Source of the DNA: Pseudonocardiales bacterium | Lineage (GTDB): Bacteria > Actinomycetota > Actinomycetes > Mycobacteriales > Jatrophihabitantaceae | Reading direction: 5' to 3' | Assembly (NCBI GenBank): GCA_025465405.1 | Contig: JAODNL010000287.1 | Location: 1-17,064, forward strand | Length of the DNA stretch: 17,064 nt | Position numbers and translations under genes: made by a program | Notes under the pieces: generated by a model | What the model was told of the DNA's origin: nothing | The model's database searches: none | What the model saw: only the letters and a program-made list of their open reading frames with translations | Shown: positions 1-7,085 of the stretch, piece after piece | How the letters are laid out: each line of letters begins with the position of its first letter | Numbering within the stretch: position 1 is the stretch's first letter

Positions 1-457
1 CCTCGCGGGCAGCAGTGACATCGATCGTGAAATCCTCGGCCCGGCGGCCGACCACCCACGCCGTGTGGGTGTCGCGCGCGTACTCCGGGTACATCGAGTA
101 GGTCGGCGCGAACGACACAGCCGTACGGCCGGGACCGCCGAACGCGAGCAGCAACTGCTGCATGACCTCGTTCGATCCGTTGGCGGCCCAGACGTTCTGG
201 ACTCCCAACCCGCTGGCACCGTCGCCGTTGAGGTATGCGGCCAGATCCGCGCGCAGCGCCACGACCTCGCGATCCGGGTAGCGGTTGAGCGTCCGGGCGG
301 TCTCGGCGACGGCTTTGGCCACGTCGTCGACGACGGCCTCGCTGGGCGGGTACGGGTTCTCGTTGACGTTCAGCGCGACCCGCACGTGGAGTTGCGGCGC
401 GCCGTAGGGCTGCACGCCCCGCAGTTCGTCACGCAGCGGCAGGTCGTCACGGTTCAC
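1..457 (-). CDS. hisC: histidinol-phosphate aminotransferase, N-terminal part (runs off the window)
   Basis: This is a PLP-dependent class I/II aminotransferase that converts imidazole-acetol phosphate and glutamate to histidinol phosphate in cytoplasmic histidine synthesis. About 152 codons are visible and open to base 1; the C-terminal two thirds, including the PLP lysine, lies outside. The visible part shows the family's LNVNENPYPPS segment near residues 25-36, NRYPDREVVALR, then ANGSNEVMQQLLLAF (substrate and PLP-phosphate region) and FAPTYSMY. The start is a GTG at 457-455 that overlaps the hisD stop as GTGA, so translation is probably coupled to hisD. The order hisD-hisC on one strand is the usual actinobacterial arrangement. 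The identification is firm. The cut is made by the window edge, not by a mutation. Confidence 0.93.
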   Translation of the reverse strand, partial: MNRDDLPLRDELRGVQPYGAPQLHVRVALNVNENPYPPSEAVVDDVAKAVAETARTLNRYPDREVVALRADLAAYLNGDGASGLGVQNVWAANGSNEVMQQLLLAFGGPGRTAVSFAPTYSMYPEYARDTHTAWVVGRRAEDFTIDVTAARE

Positions 458-1761
458 GACTGGAACCGAACCGAGACCGCGGCCCCGTGCGCCGGCAGGT
501 CCTCGGCCTCGGCGAGCGCGAGGACGTGCGGTGCCGCGTCGAGCAGTGCGGCCCGGCTGTACTCGACCAGGTGCACGCCTTTGAGGAACGACTGGACGGA
601 CAGCCCGGACGCGTGCCGGGCCGTGCAACCGGTCGGCAGCACGTGATTGGAGCCCGCGCAGTAGTCGCCGAGCGACACCGGCGCGTGCGGGCCGACGAAA
701 ACACAGCCCGCATTGCGCACCCGCTCGGCCCACCGCCGCGCGTCCGTAGTGATCACCTCGAGGTGTTCGGCGGCATACGCGTCGACGACGGCGAGCCCTT
801 GTTCGAGATCGCGCACCAGCACGGTCGCGGACTGCTGCCCGGACAGTGCCGCCCGGATCCGCTCGACATGTTTGGTCAGCCCGACCTGCCGCTCGACCTC
901 CACATCCACCGCATCGGCCAAAGCGGCGGAGTCCGTGACGAGCACGGACGCCGCGAGCGTGTCGTGCTCGGCCTGACTGATCAGGTCGGCGGCGACATGT
1001 ACCGGATCGGCCGTGGCGTCGGCAAGAACCGCGATCTCGGTCGGCCCGGCCTCCGCGTCGATGCCGACGATGCCACGCACCAGCCGCTTGGCCGCCGCGA
1101 CATAGACGTTCCCGGGGCCTGTGATGACGTCGACCGGCTCGATGCCGGCGCTCAGATCTCCATAGGCCGCAAGCGCGATCGCCTGTGCCCCACCGACCGC
1201 GTACACCTCGGCGACGCCGAGCAGCGCGCAGGCGGCGAGGATCGCAGGGTGCGGCGAGCCGCCGAACTCCTTCTGCGCCGGCGAGAACACCGCGATCGAC
1301 TCGACGCCGGCCACCTGCGCGGGGACGACGTTCATCACCACGCTGGACGGGTACACGGCCAGGCCCCCCGGCACGTAGAGCCCCACGCGGCGCACCGGTA
1401 CCCACCGCTCCGTGACGGTGCCCCCCGGCACGACCTGGACCTCGACGCTGGCCCGGCGCTGTTGCTCGTGGACGAGGCGCGCCCGTCGAGTCGACTCGGC
1501 GAGTGCTGCCCGCACCGCTGGATCCAACCCGTCCAGCGCCGCGGCGAGCGCCTCGGCCGCAACCCTGGGCCGGGCAACGTCCACGCCGTCGAAGCGCAGC
1601 GTCGCGGCGCGCGCGGCCGGGTAGCCCTGGGCCGCGACGGCCTCCACCACCGGAGTGACCGCCTCGAGCGCGGCGCGCACGTCCACCGCGGCGCGCGGCA
1701 GTAGCCCGCGTAGATCCGCGGTGCCGGCGGAGGTGAGGTCGAGACGGCGCAGCACTCCCAC
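454..1761 (-). CDS. hisD: histidinol dehydrogenase
   Basis: HisD is a zinc- and NAD-dependent enzyme that oxidises L-histidinol twice to L-histidine, the last step of the pathway. The 435-residue length is normal. Visible signatures are YVPGGLAVYPSSV, GPGNVYVAAAK, the metal-site Q and H in SQAEHD, the catalytic Glu-His pair in YAAEHLEV, the metal-binding Asp in GDYCAGSNHVLPT, and the last metal-ligand His near residue 425 in LPAHGAAV. The longest frame starts at GTG 1761, but GTG 1755 (starting LRRLDL, as in homologues) sits six bases after a TAAACT -10-like hexamer and may be the true leaderless start. The gene is followed directly by hisC with a 4-base overlap and is divergent from the LON-domain gene. 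Confidence 0.97.
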   Translation of the reverse strand: MGVLRRLDLTSAGTADLRGLLPRAAVDVRAALEAVTPVVEAVAAQGYPAARAATLRFDGVDVARPRVAAEALAAALDGLDPAVRAALAESTRRARLVHEQQRRASVEVQVVPGGTVTERWVPVRRVGLYVPGGLAVYPSSVVMNVVPAQVAGVESIAVFSPAQKEFGGSPHPAILAACALLGVAEVYAVGGAQAIALAAYGDLSAGIEPVDVITGPGNVYVAAAKRLVRGIVGIDAEAGPTEIAVLADATADPVHVAADLISQAEHDTLAASVLVTDSAALADAVDVEVERQVGLTKHVERIRAALSGQQSATVLVRDLEQGLAVVDAYAAEHLEVITTDARRWAERVRNAGCVFVGPHAPVSLGDYCAGSNHVLPTGCTARHASGLSVQSFLKGVHLVEYSRAALLDAAPHVLALAEAEDLPAHGAAVSVRFQS

Positions 1762-1767
1762 AGTTTA
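1762..1767 (-). promoter_or_regulatory. candidate -10 element of hisD (leaderless)
   Basis: On the minus strand the hexamer TAAACT fits the actinobacterial TANNNT -10 form. It is followed by GTGGGA and then the GTG at 1755, so transcription would start at or next to that codon. No good -35 hexamer is seen at the expected distance. This is inference from spacing only. Confidence 0.4.
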
Positions 1768-1814
1768 GGGGCGACAACGCCCTTAATTCCCGCCTCACCG
1801 GACCGAGCGGACAG

Positions 1815-1820
1815 TACGGT
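1815..1820 (+). promoter_or_regulatory. candidate -10 element of the LON-domain gene (leaderless)
   Basis: TACGGT fits the TANNNT -10 form and is separated by seven bases from the in-frame GTG at 1828. That GTG would give an N-terminus reading ADLIPVFPL, which resembles other LON-domain proteins. No Shine-Dalgarno sequence is visible. If this promoter is real, the first three codons of the longest frame are not translated. Confidence 0.35.
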
Positions 1821-2505
1821 GCGGGTTGTGGCAGATCTCATCCCCGTCTTCCCGCTCACCCATGTGTTGGTGCCGGGGATGCCGCTGCCGCTGCACGTAT
1901 TCGAGGACCGGTACCGGCAGCTGCTCGTCGACGTGCAGGGTGACGCGGGCGGAGGCGCGTTCGGCATTGTCGCGCTGCGCCGCGGCAGCGAGGCCAACAC
2001 CGCCGGCACGGTCGTGACCGATCCGGACATCGCCGACGTGGGCACGCTCGCCGAGATCCTCGAGGTCGAATCCTATGAGGACGGGGCGTCGGACCTGCTC
2101 ACCGTCGGCAGCCGCAGGTTCCACATCCGCGAGCTCGTCGTCGATGGGGCGCCCTACCTGCGCGCGCACGTCGACTGGCTCGAGGAGCGCGACGGCGATC
2201 TACGGCCGGCGCACGTCGTCATCACCCGCCGGCTGTGCAGCGACCTGGAACAGCTGATCTTGGAACTCACCGGTCGCGAGCGAGAGGATCCGCTGCCTCG
2301 CGACGCCAACCTGCTGTCGTACTACGTGGCCGGGCAGGTGCCTCTCACGCCGAGGGACCGGCAGTCGCTGCTGGCCGAGCCGACGGCGGCCGACCGGCTG
2401 CGCCGAGCGATCGGCCTACTGCGGCGGGAGATACGGCTGCTGGAAAGCACTCGCAGCATCGCCGTAGCCCCGTCCGTACTGCGGCTGTTCGTCAACCTGA
2501 ACTGA
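1819..2505 (+). CDS. stand-alone LON substrate-binding domain protein
   Basis: The 228-residue protein matches the N-terminal LON domain (PF02190 type) throughout: LIPVFPLTHVLVPGMPLPLHVFEDRY near residues 7-32, then a beta-rich stretch with FGIVALRRG and GTLAEILEVE, and a helical C-terminal half ending RSIAVAPSVLRLFVNLN. There is no AAA ATPase and no Ser-Lys protease domain, so it is not Lon protease. Short proteins of this kind are widespread in actinobacteria; their role is not settled, and substrate or adaptor binding is only inferred from the domain. The start is uncertain between GTG 1819 and GTG 1828; the latter fits a leaderless promoter. The gene is divergent from hisD, and its last 30 codons overlap the convergent membrane-protein gene. 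Confidence 0.88.
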   Translation: MRVVADLIPVFPLTHVLVPGMPLPLHVFEDRYRQLLVDVQGDAGGGAFGIVALRRGSEANTAGTVVTDPDIADVGTLAEILEVESYEDGASDLLTVGSRRFHIRELVVDGAPYLRAHVDWLEERDGDLRPAHVVITRRLCSDLEQLILELTGREREDPLPRDANLLSYYVAGQVPLTPRDRQSLLAEPTAADRLRRAIGLLRREIRLLESTRSIAVAPSVLRLFVNLN

Positions 2506-3015
2506 GGTCGCCGGCTGCTCCGGCCGGCCCAGGTCGTCCTGGCGCGCAAAAGCGACGCACAGCCCGTACACGAGCACCGCCACGCCCGCCTCTGCGAGCA
2601 GCAGGCCGTGCATGTGCAGCGACAGCGGCAGCTCACGGATGTAGGTATTGGTCGGGCCGTTGCCGCGCCCACCCGCGAGCAGATGCCCGACGAGCTCGGT
2701 CAGCGCCGAGCCGGCCAGGCCGCCGACCGCGAGCGCCGCCAGGGCGACGGGACCACGTGTCGGCCGGAGCAACCACACGATTACCGCGGCGAGCAGCCCG
2801 GTCGCTATCCCGATGACCGCAAACCGCCCGTCCGCCGCGATCCACGCCTCGCTCTCGTTCGGCTGGACGGCGTGCGGGGCGATGACGTAGCCGAGCGGGC
2901 CGGGCGGGCTCCACCACTGCCACAGCACGCCGAGCAGCGCCCCCAGGCCCGCGAGCGCCGCGACGATGAACGCCCCGGCTCGCAGGTCAGCGGTCGAGGC
3001 CCATCGGTCGGTCAC
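2416..3015 (-). CDS. DUF2567-like four-helix membrane protein
   Basis: This 199-residue protein has four predicted membrane segments: around residues 13-36, 63-84, 88-113 and 132-156. Between helices 1 and 2 there is a conserved-looking extracytoplasmic stretch NESEAWIAADGRFAVIG, which I associate from memory with the actinobacterial DUF2567 family, whose function is unknown. The tail after helix 4 is polar, rich in Gln, Gly and Tyr, and likely cytoplasmic. The start is GTG 3015, with no clear ribosome binding site. The last 30 codons lie antisense to the end of the LON-domain gene. The gene follows the sugar permease genes on the same strand after 52 bases, so read-through from that operon is possible, but a functional link is not shown. 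Confidence 0.75.
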   Translation of the reverse strand: MTDRWASTADLRAGAFIVAALAGLGALLGVLWQWWSPPGPLGYVIAPHAVQPNESEAWIAADGRFAVIGIATGLLAAVIVWLLRPTRGPVALAALAVGGLAGSALTELVGHLLAGGRGNGPTNTYIRELPLSLHMHGLLLAEAGVAVLVYGLCVAFARQDDLGRPEQPATSVQVDEQPQYGRGYGDAASAFQQPYLPPQ

Positions 3016-3067
3016 GCATCCAGTCTGTCAGCCGGCTCGCCAGGGCGAGTAACCGCACAGATCACGC

Positions 3068-3982
3068 TCAGCCCTTGACCGCTCCGGCGGTGAGCCCGGC
3101 CGAGATCCGGCTCTGGAAGATCACGAACAGCACGACGACGGGAAGCGAGGTCAGCGTTGCGGCCGCCATCAAGCCGGGCCAGTCGGCACCGTGTACCGGG
3201 CTGCTCTGGAAGTACAGCAGGTACATCGGCAACGTCGCCTTGTTGTTGTCGAGCAACAACGTGTTCGCGAGTACGAACTCGTTCCACGCCAGGATCCAGC
3301 CGTATACGCCGGTCGCGATCAGGCCCGGCGCGACCAACGGCAGGATGATCTTGTAGAACGTCTGCCACCGGCTGCAGCCGTCGACCATCGCGGCCTCGTC
3401 CAACTCCTTCGGCACGTTGGCGATGAAGGTGCGCAGCGTCCATACGGTGTAGGGCATCGTGAAGACCAGATACGCGATGATCACGCCCGTCGTCGTGTTC
3501 TTCAGGTGCGCGTGGTCGAGCAGCAGCGACATCGGGATCGTCAACGCGAGCAGCGGGATCATCTGCACGATCAGCACCGCGAAGATGAAGACCTTGCGGC
3601 CGAGGAAGCGGAATCGGGCGATCGCCATGGCGCCGAAGAACCCGATGACGATGCTGATGACCACGGCGCTGAGCGTGATCGTCAGGCTGTTGCGCATGTC
3701 GTCCAGGAAGATCGGATCGTGCAGCACCTCGGCGAAGCCACGCAGGCTGGGGTGTCGCGGCCAGAACTTCGGCGTGATCGTGGTGACGTCCCCGCTGGTC
3801 TTGAAGGCCGTGATCAGCATCCAGTAGATCGGGAATCCGAAAACCACGGCGAGCAGCATCGCCAGCGCGTTCCAGGCCCAGGTGGCGTAACGGCGCCCGC
3901 CGCGGCGGCGCGCCGGCCGATCGGCCGAGGGGTGCTTCTTCGGCCGAGGCATGGCCTCCGGCGGGGCAGCGAGCCGGGTCAT
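3068..3982 (-). CDS. carbohydrate ABC transporter permease, MalG type
   Basis: This is one of two inner-membrane subunits of a CUT1-type sugar importer. The 304 residues include a basic N-terminal tail (PRPKKH), a first membrane helix near residues 34-55 (AMLLAVVFGFPIYWMLITAF), and five more helices. The EAA loop that docks the ATPase is clear near residues 192-220: ELDEAAMVDGCSRWQTF followed by KIILPLVAPGL. Its ATG at 3982 overlaps the stop of the partner permease as ATGA, so the two are translationally coupled in near equal amounts. No ATP-binding subunit gene lies nearby, so a shared MsiK-type ATPase elsewhere is likely. The substrate cannot be read from the permease itself; the operator context hints at an amino sugar or chitooligosaccharide. 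Confidence 0.93.
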   Translation of the reverse strand: MTRLAAPPEAMPRPKKHPSADRPARRRGGRRYATWAWNALAMLLAVVFGFPIYWMLITAFKTSGDVTTITPKFWPRHPSLRGFAEVLHDPIFLDDMRNSLTITLSAVVISIVIGFFGAMAIARFRFLGRKVFIFAVLIVQMIPLLALTIPMSLLLDHAHLKNTTTGVIIAYLVFTMPYTVWTLRTFIANVPKELDEAAMVDGCSRWQTFYKIILPLVAPGLIATGVYGWILAWNEFVLANTLLLDNNKATLPMYLLYFQSSPVHGADWPGLMAAATLTSLPVVVLFVIFQSRISAGLTAGAVKG

Positions 3983-4932
3983 TCCGCGTCACCGATCCGG
4001 AAGAGCTGGCGAATGTAGAACACCATCACGCCCAGCAGGCAGACCATCATCAGCACTCCGATCGTCGCTCCGGTGTTGTAGTGGCTGCTGCCGACGCCCT
4101 CGCTGTACATGTAGATACCGACCGTCTGGTAGCCCGGCTCCGGGTGGCCGTTGCGCATGAACCAGATCTGGTTGAAGACGCCGAAGTCCCAGATCACCGA
4201 CAGCGTCATCAGGATGATCAGCAGGGGGCGCAGGAACGGCAGCGTCACCCGGGTGAATGCCTGCCACGGTGAGGCGCCGTCGACTCGAGCCGCCTCCAGG
4301 ACGTCGCGCGGGATCTGGGTGATACCGGCGTGCAGCGAGATGGCGATGAGCGGGACCGCGCCCCACACGACCACCGCGGTGACGACGGCGAGTCCCTGGT
4401 GCGGGTCGGCGAACCAGTCGTGCCCCCGCATGTGCACGCCGGGCACGCGGTCGAGCAGCCAGTTCACGACTCCGTACTGGTTGCTGAACAGCCAGTAGAA
4501 GATCTGCGTCGACACCGTCGACGGCACCGCCCACACGAACAGAAGCACCGCGACCAGGATGACCCGGGCCCATTTCGACACCCGGTTGAGCAGCAGCGCG
4601 ACACCCATCCCGAGCGCCAGGCTGAGCCCGACGTTCAGGACGGTGAACACCAGCGTGCGCTCGAGCACCGTCCAGAACGCGGAGTCCGACAGCACGCGGG
4701 TGAAGTTCCGCAGCCCGACGAACGGGGTCGTCCCGGCACTGTGGAACAGCGCGAACTTGCCACTGTCCTGGCGCTGCAGCGACAGCATGATGATCTTGTA
4801 CAGGGGCCAGCCGGTGACGCCGACCAGGACGACCACGGCCGGCAGGATCAGCAGGTAGGCGAGCCCGCTGCCGCGGCGGCCGATGCGCGGGGACACCACG
4901 CGCCTGCCGGTCGAGGTTCCGGTCGCCGTCAT
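3979..4932 (-). CDS. carbohydrate ABC transporter permease, MalF type
   Basis: This is the second membrane subunit of the same importer, 317 residues from ATG 4932. That start is preceded by a GGGGG tract (4940-4944) at good spacing. The frame is open much further upstream, but that part runs antisense-like through the binding-protein gene and is not this protein. The first helix lies near residues 25-45 (GLAYLLILPAVVVLVGVTG). The EAA loop reads DVLEAARVDGASPWQAF then TRVTLPFLRPLL around residues 215-245, and the C-terminus ends after VCLLGVMVFYIRQLF. It sits between the binding-protein gene, separated by a strong stem-loop, and the MalG-type gene, with which it overlaps by 4 bases. Confidence 0.93.
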   Translation of the reverse strand: MTATGTSTGRRVVSPRIGRRGSGLAYLLILPAVVVLVGVTGWPLYKIIMLSLQRQDSGKFALFHSAGTTPFVGLRNFTRVLSDSAFWTVLERTLVFTVLNVGLSLALGMGVALLLNRVSKWARVILVAVLLFVWAVPSTVSTQIFYWLFSNQYGVVNWLLDRVPGVHMRGHDWFADPHQGLAVVTAVVVWGAVPLIAISLHAGITQIPRDVLEAARVDGASPWQAFTRVTLPFLRPLLIILMTLSVIWDFGVFNQIWFMRNGHPEPGYQTVGIYMYSEGVGSSHYNTGATIGVLMMVCLLGVMVFYIRQLFRIGDAE

Positions 4933-4964
4933 GCGATTGCCCCCAGCCGCCGTCGGATAGTGGA

Positions 4965-5009
4965 CCGAGCCGGCACCGGACGTGGATCGCAGGTCCGGTG
5001 CCGGCTCGG
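4965..5009 (-). other. perfect 16-bp intergenic stem-loop between the binding-protein and permease genes
   Basis: The arms 4965-4980 (ccgagccggcaccgga) and 4994-5009 (tccggtgccggctcgg) are exact reverse complements, with a 13-base loop. The structure starts 11 bases after the binding-protein stop and ends 32 bases before the MalF-type start. No T run follows on the minus strand, so it is not a canonical terminator. By analogy with malE-malF spacers, it probably stabilises the upstream mRNA and lowers permease expression relative to the binding protein. Confidence 0.85.
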
Positions 5010-5020
5010 CGTCGAGCGGA

Positions 5021-6340
5021 TCAGTTCTTCGCGTTGAGGATGCCCGCGACCTTCGTGTCCGCTGCCTTCGCCGCATCGGCGACGGACTGCTTGCCGTTGG
5101 CGATGTCCTCCAGCATGTTCTGCAGGACGTTGCCCGTCTCGACGTTGGCCCAGTTCGGGGTGTTCGGCACGAACCAGGTGTTCTTGGCCGCCTCGCCCGT
5201 CGACTGGTTCGCCTGGCCGGCCGCCTCGTAGGTGCCCAGCAGCGCGGTGTTGTTCGGGATCGCGAACTTGGCCAGCGCCGTCTGTTGTGCCGTGTTGGTG
5301 AATGCCTTGATCCACTGGGCACCCAGGCCACTGTTGGGCGCCTTCTGCGGTACCGCGAGATCGGAGCCGCCGAGGAAGGACGGGGTGTACTGGCCGGCGG
5401 CGGTGCCCGGCATCGGGAACGTCGACACGACGCTCTTGAGCTTCGGGTTGCCGGTCTTCGGGTCGAGCACCGAACCGACCTCCCAGCCGTTGCCGAGGAT
5501 CATCGCGATGTGACCCTGCGCCATGACGGCGTCCTGGTCGGACTCGTCCTTCGTCTTGCCGCCTACCGAGAAGTCGGTCGCGATCTTCTGCCACGACGCC
5601 AGGCCTTGCTGAGCCTGGCTGCTGTCGAGCGTGCCCTGCCACGTGCCGCCCTGCTGCATCGCGATCTGGCCGCCCGCGCCGTAGACGAACGACATCGCCG
5701 CGTACCAGTTGCGGGCCGGCATGTAGAACGCCGAGAAGTTCGGGTCGTGCGGGTAAGCCGCCTTCAGCTTGGCCGCGTCGGCGTTCAACTCGTCAAGCGT
5801 CGTGGGTGGGTTGGTGATGCCCGCCTTGGCGAACATGTCGGTCCGGTAGATGACGACCCGGCTGCCGGCGTAGTACGGGACGGCCTGCAACTTGCCGTCC
5901 GGCGACGTGCCGGAGGCCTCCAGGCCCTTGAGCCAGGTGCTGGAGTTGTCGAACTGGGCCTTGCCGGAGGTCAGATCCTTGAACGCGCCGGCCGCGATGT
6001 AGGAGGCGGTCTGGGTGTTGCCGAGCTCGACGACGTCCGGGACACCGGTCGATCCCGCGAACGTCGAGTCCAGCTTGGTCGTGTAGTTGTTCCACTGCTG
6101 CCACTGCACGGTGACCTTCGCACCGGTCTGCTTCTCGAACTCGGCGTTGGCAGCGTCGACGACCGCGGGCCAGCCCTTCTGCGCGTCGCTCTGCAGCCAG
6201 ACTGTGATCGTCTTGCCCTTGCCGTCGGTGCTCATGACCGCGGTGGAACCGCCGCCTGACGACTTGCCCGAGCTGCAGGCAGAAACCGTCATGACTGCCG
6301 TTACCGCGATGACCGCGGCAGTTACGACTGTGCGCTTCAC
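5021..6340 (-). CDS. sugar ABC transporter substrate-binding lipoprotein
   Basis: This is the extracytoplasmic receptor of the importer, a 439-residue cluster B (MalE-like) binding protein. The N-terminus is a lipoprotein signal: VKRTVV, a hydrophobic core, and lipobox VSAC with the lipidated Cys at residue 22, followed by a Ser/Gly-rich linker. The mature part begins KTITVWLQSDAQKGWPAVV and contains VPDVVELGNTQ, PYYAGSRVVIYRTDMF, and FLGGSDLAVPQKAPN, all typical of sugar-binding proteins. The frame is open to an ATG at 6385, but GTG 6340 is the better start because GAGGAGG (6346-6352) precedes it by five bases and the signal peptide then starts correctly; the extra codons would cover the operators. 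It is the first gene of the operon. The substrate is not proven; the operator type suggests N-acetylglucosamine or chitobiose. Confidence 0.93.
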   Translation of the reverse strand: MKRTVVTAAVIAVTAVMTVSACSSGKSSGGGSTAVMSTDGKGKTITVWLQSDAQKGWPAVVDAANAEFEKQTGAKVTVQWQQWNNYTTKLDSTFAGSTGVPDVVELGNTQTASYIAAGAFKDLTSGKAQFDNSSTWLKGLEASGTSPDGKLQAVPYYAGSRVVIYRTDMFAKAGITNPPTTLDELNADAAKLKAAYPHDPNFSAFYMPARNWYAAMSFVYGAGGQIAMQQGGTWQGTLDSSQAQQGLASWQKIATDFSVGGKTKDESDQDAVMAQGHIAMILGNGWEVGSVLDPKTGNPKLKSVVSTFPMPGTAAGQYTPSFLGGSDLAVPQKAPNSGLGAQWIKAFTNTAQQTALAKFAIPNNTALLGTYEAAGQANQSTGEAAKNTWFVPNTPNWANVETGNVLQNMLEDIANGKQSVADAAKAADTKVAGILNAKN

Positions 6341-6345
6341 GCCGT

Positions 6346-6352
6346 CCTCCTC
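6346..6352 (-). promoter_or_regulatory. ribosome binding site that fixes the binding-protein start
   Basis: GAGGAGG on the minus strand lies five bases before GTG 6340. It is the strongest Shine-Dalgarno sequence I noticed in the window and decides the start against the upstream ATG at 6385. Confidence 0.85.
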
Positions 6353-6354
6353 AG

Positions 6355-6370
6355 ATTGGTCCAGATCAAT
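6355..6370 (-). promoter_or_regulatory. operator 1, DasR/NagR-like palindrome
   Basis: The plus-strand sequence attggtccagatcaat has seven-base arms that pair with one mismatch. It is very close to the GntR/HutC-family operator ATTGGTCTAGACCAAT and the related DasR consensus (TGGTCTAGACCA core). It covers the predicted transcription start of the sugar importer operon, as expected for a repressor site. The regulator is not encoded in the window. Confidence 0.6.
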
Positions 6371-6375
6371 CCGAG

Positions 6376-6404
6376 ACATTGGCATAGACCATTTGAGGTG
6401 TCAA
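6376..6404 (-). promoter_or_regulatory. sigma-70-type promoter of the sugar importer operon
   Basis: On the minus strand a perfect -35 TTGACA (6399-6404) is followed by a 17-base spacer and CAATGT (6376-6381) as a weak -10. The predicted start near 6369 leaves a leader of about 28 bases containing the GAGGAGG site. The -10 overlaps operator 2. Confidence 0.55.
6378..6393 (-). promoter_or_regulatory. operator 2, weaker DasR/NagR-like palindrome
   Basis: The minus-strand sequence AATGGTCTATGCCAAT keeps the TGGTCTA half and the CCA outer part of the DasR-type consensus but is imperfect in the centre. Its centre is 23 bp from that of operator 1, about two helical turns, so two repressor dimers could bind the same face. 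It lies between the -35 and -10 and overlaps the -10. Confidence 0.5.
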
Positions 6405-6476
6405 GGAGTCCCGAAGGCAGGGCGGCTCGGCGTTACCAGACCGACATACAGATGCGCGTTCGTGCGCGGTGCGACG

Positions 6477-7079
6477 TCAGAACGTGCTTGATCGACCAAC
6501 AACGGCGCGCAGCAGCAGGTGCAGCTCGTCGAGCCGGGCGTTCGACACGACCCGGTCCACGTCGAAGCCGCGCAGGCGGGCAACCGTGTCGCGCCGGCGC
6601 CGGCGGCCCAGGAAGCGCAACGCCAGCAGCGGCAACGTCCAGGTGCGCCCGGGCAGGCCGATCCGGCGCAGCTCGCGCAGCACGTCCGCGCGTGTATCAG
6701 CTACCAGGGCACGCAGCCGCTGCTCGATCGGGCCAACCTCGTCGGTGGCGGTGAGGCGCCGCAACACCGCCCGCAGCAGAGCCCGCATGGCCAGCACGCC
6801 GAGCGCGATGACAGCGACCACCACGGCCCAGAACGTCGAGCCGAGCACCCACTCCACGACCGCAGCGAGCCCGAGGACCCCGAGCGCCACGAGCAGGAGG
6901 CTGCGGCCGACCGACTCGCCGATCGCCCGGCCGACCAGGTACCGGGCCAGAGCCCAGCGACTCACCGCGGAACCCTGCTGGAAGTCGCCGACCTCGGCTG
7001 CCTCCGGCCACTCGGCCGCTTCCGGCCACACCGGGTCGGGCTCGTCGCGAGACGGCTGGGCGGGTAGTGCCGGATCCAC
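6477..7079 (-). CDS. small membrane protein with two adjacent helices, function unknown
   Basis: I do not recognise this 200-residue protein. It starts with an acidic, Pro-rich segment containing a tandem WPEAAE repeat near residues 18-29. Two hydrophobic helices follow near residues 60-80 (SLLLVALGVLGLAAVVEWVL) and 82-103 (FWAVVVAVIALGVLAMRALL). The cytosolic C-terminal half is rich in Arg and Leu, predicted helical, with an Arg cluster (LGRRRRRD). The open frame extends upstream to 7412, but that part overlaps the DUF1918 gene. GTG 7079 is preferred because TACCGT lies six bases before it, a leaderless arrangement. The gene is upstream of the sugar importer on the same strand but separated by that operon's own promoter. 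Confidence 0.68.
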   Translation of the reverse strand: MDPALPAQPSRDEPDPVWPEAAEWPEAAEVGDFQQGSAVSRWALARYLVGRAIGESVGRSLLLVALGVLGLAAVVEWVLGSTFWAVVVAVIALGVLAMRALLRAVLRRLTATDEVGPIEQRLRALVADTRADVLRELRRIGLPGRTWTLPLLALRFLGRRRRRDTVARLRGFDVDRVVSNARLDELHLLLRAVVGRSSTF

Positions 7080-7085
7080 ACTTCG

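Noticed and set aside
487..1704. Long plus-strand open frame opposite hisD
   Set aside because: It is the antisense shadow of hisD. Its translation is rich in Arg, Gly and His with no family motifs, as expected for a complementary frame of GC-rich coding DNA.
1767..1784. Short hairpin (gggcg-acaa-cgccc) between hisD and the LON gene
   Set aside because: It has only five strong pairs and lies upstream of both predicted starts, so it cannot be a terminator for either gene; a role as operator is unsupported.
3036..3054. Hairpin after the MalG-type gene as a terminator
   Set aside because: The stem is six pairs with a two-base loop that is sterically poor, and no T run follows.
4933..5331. Upstream extension of the MalF-type permease frame
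   Set aside because: It lies within the binding-protein gene in another frame. The permease N-terminus and a purine-rich site both support ATG 4932.
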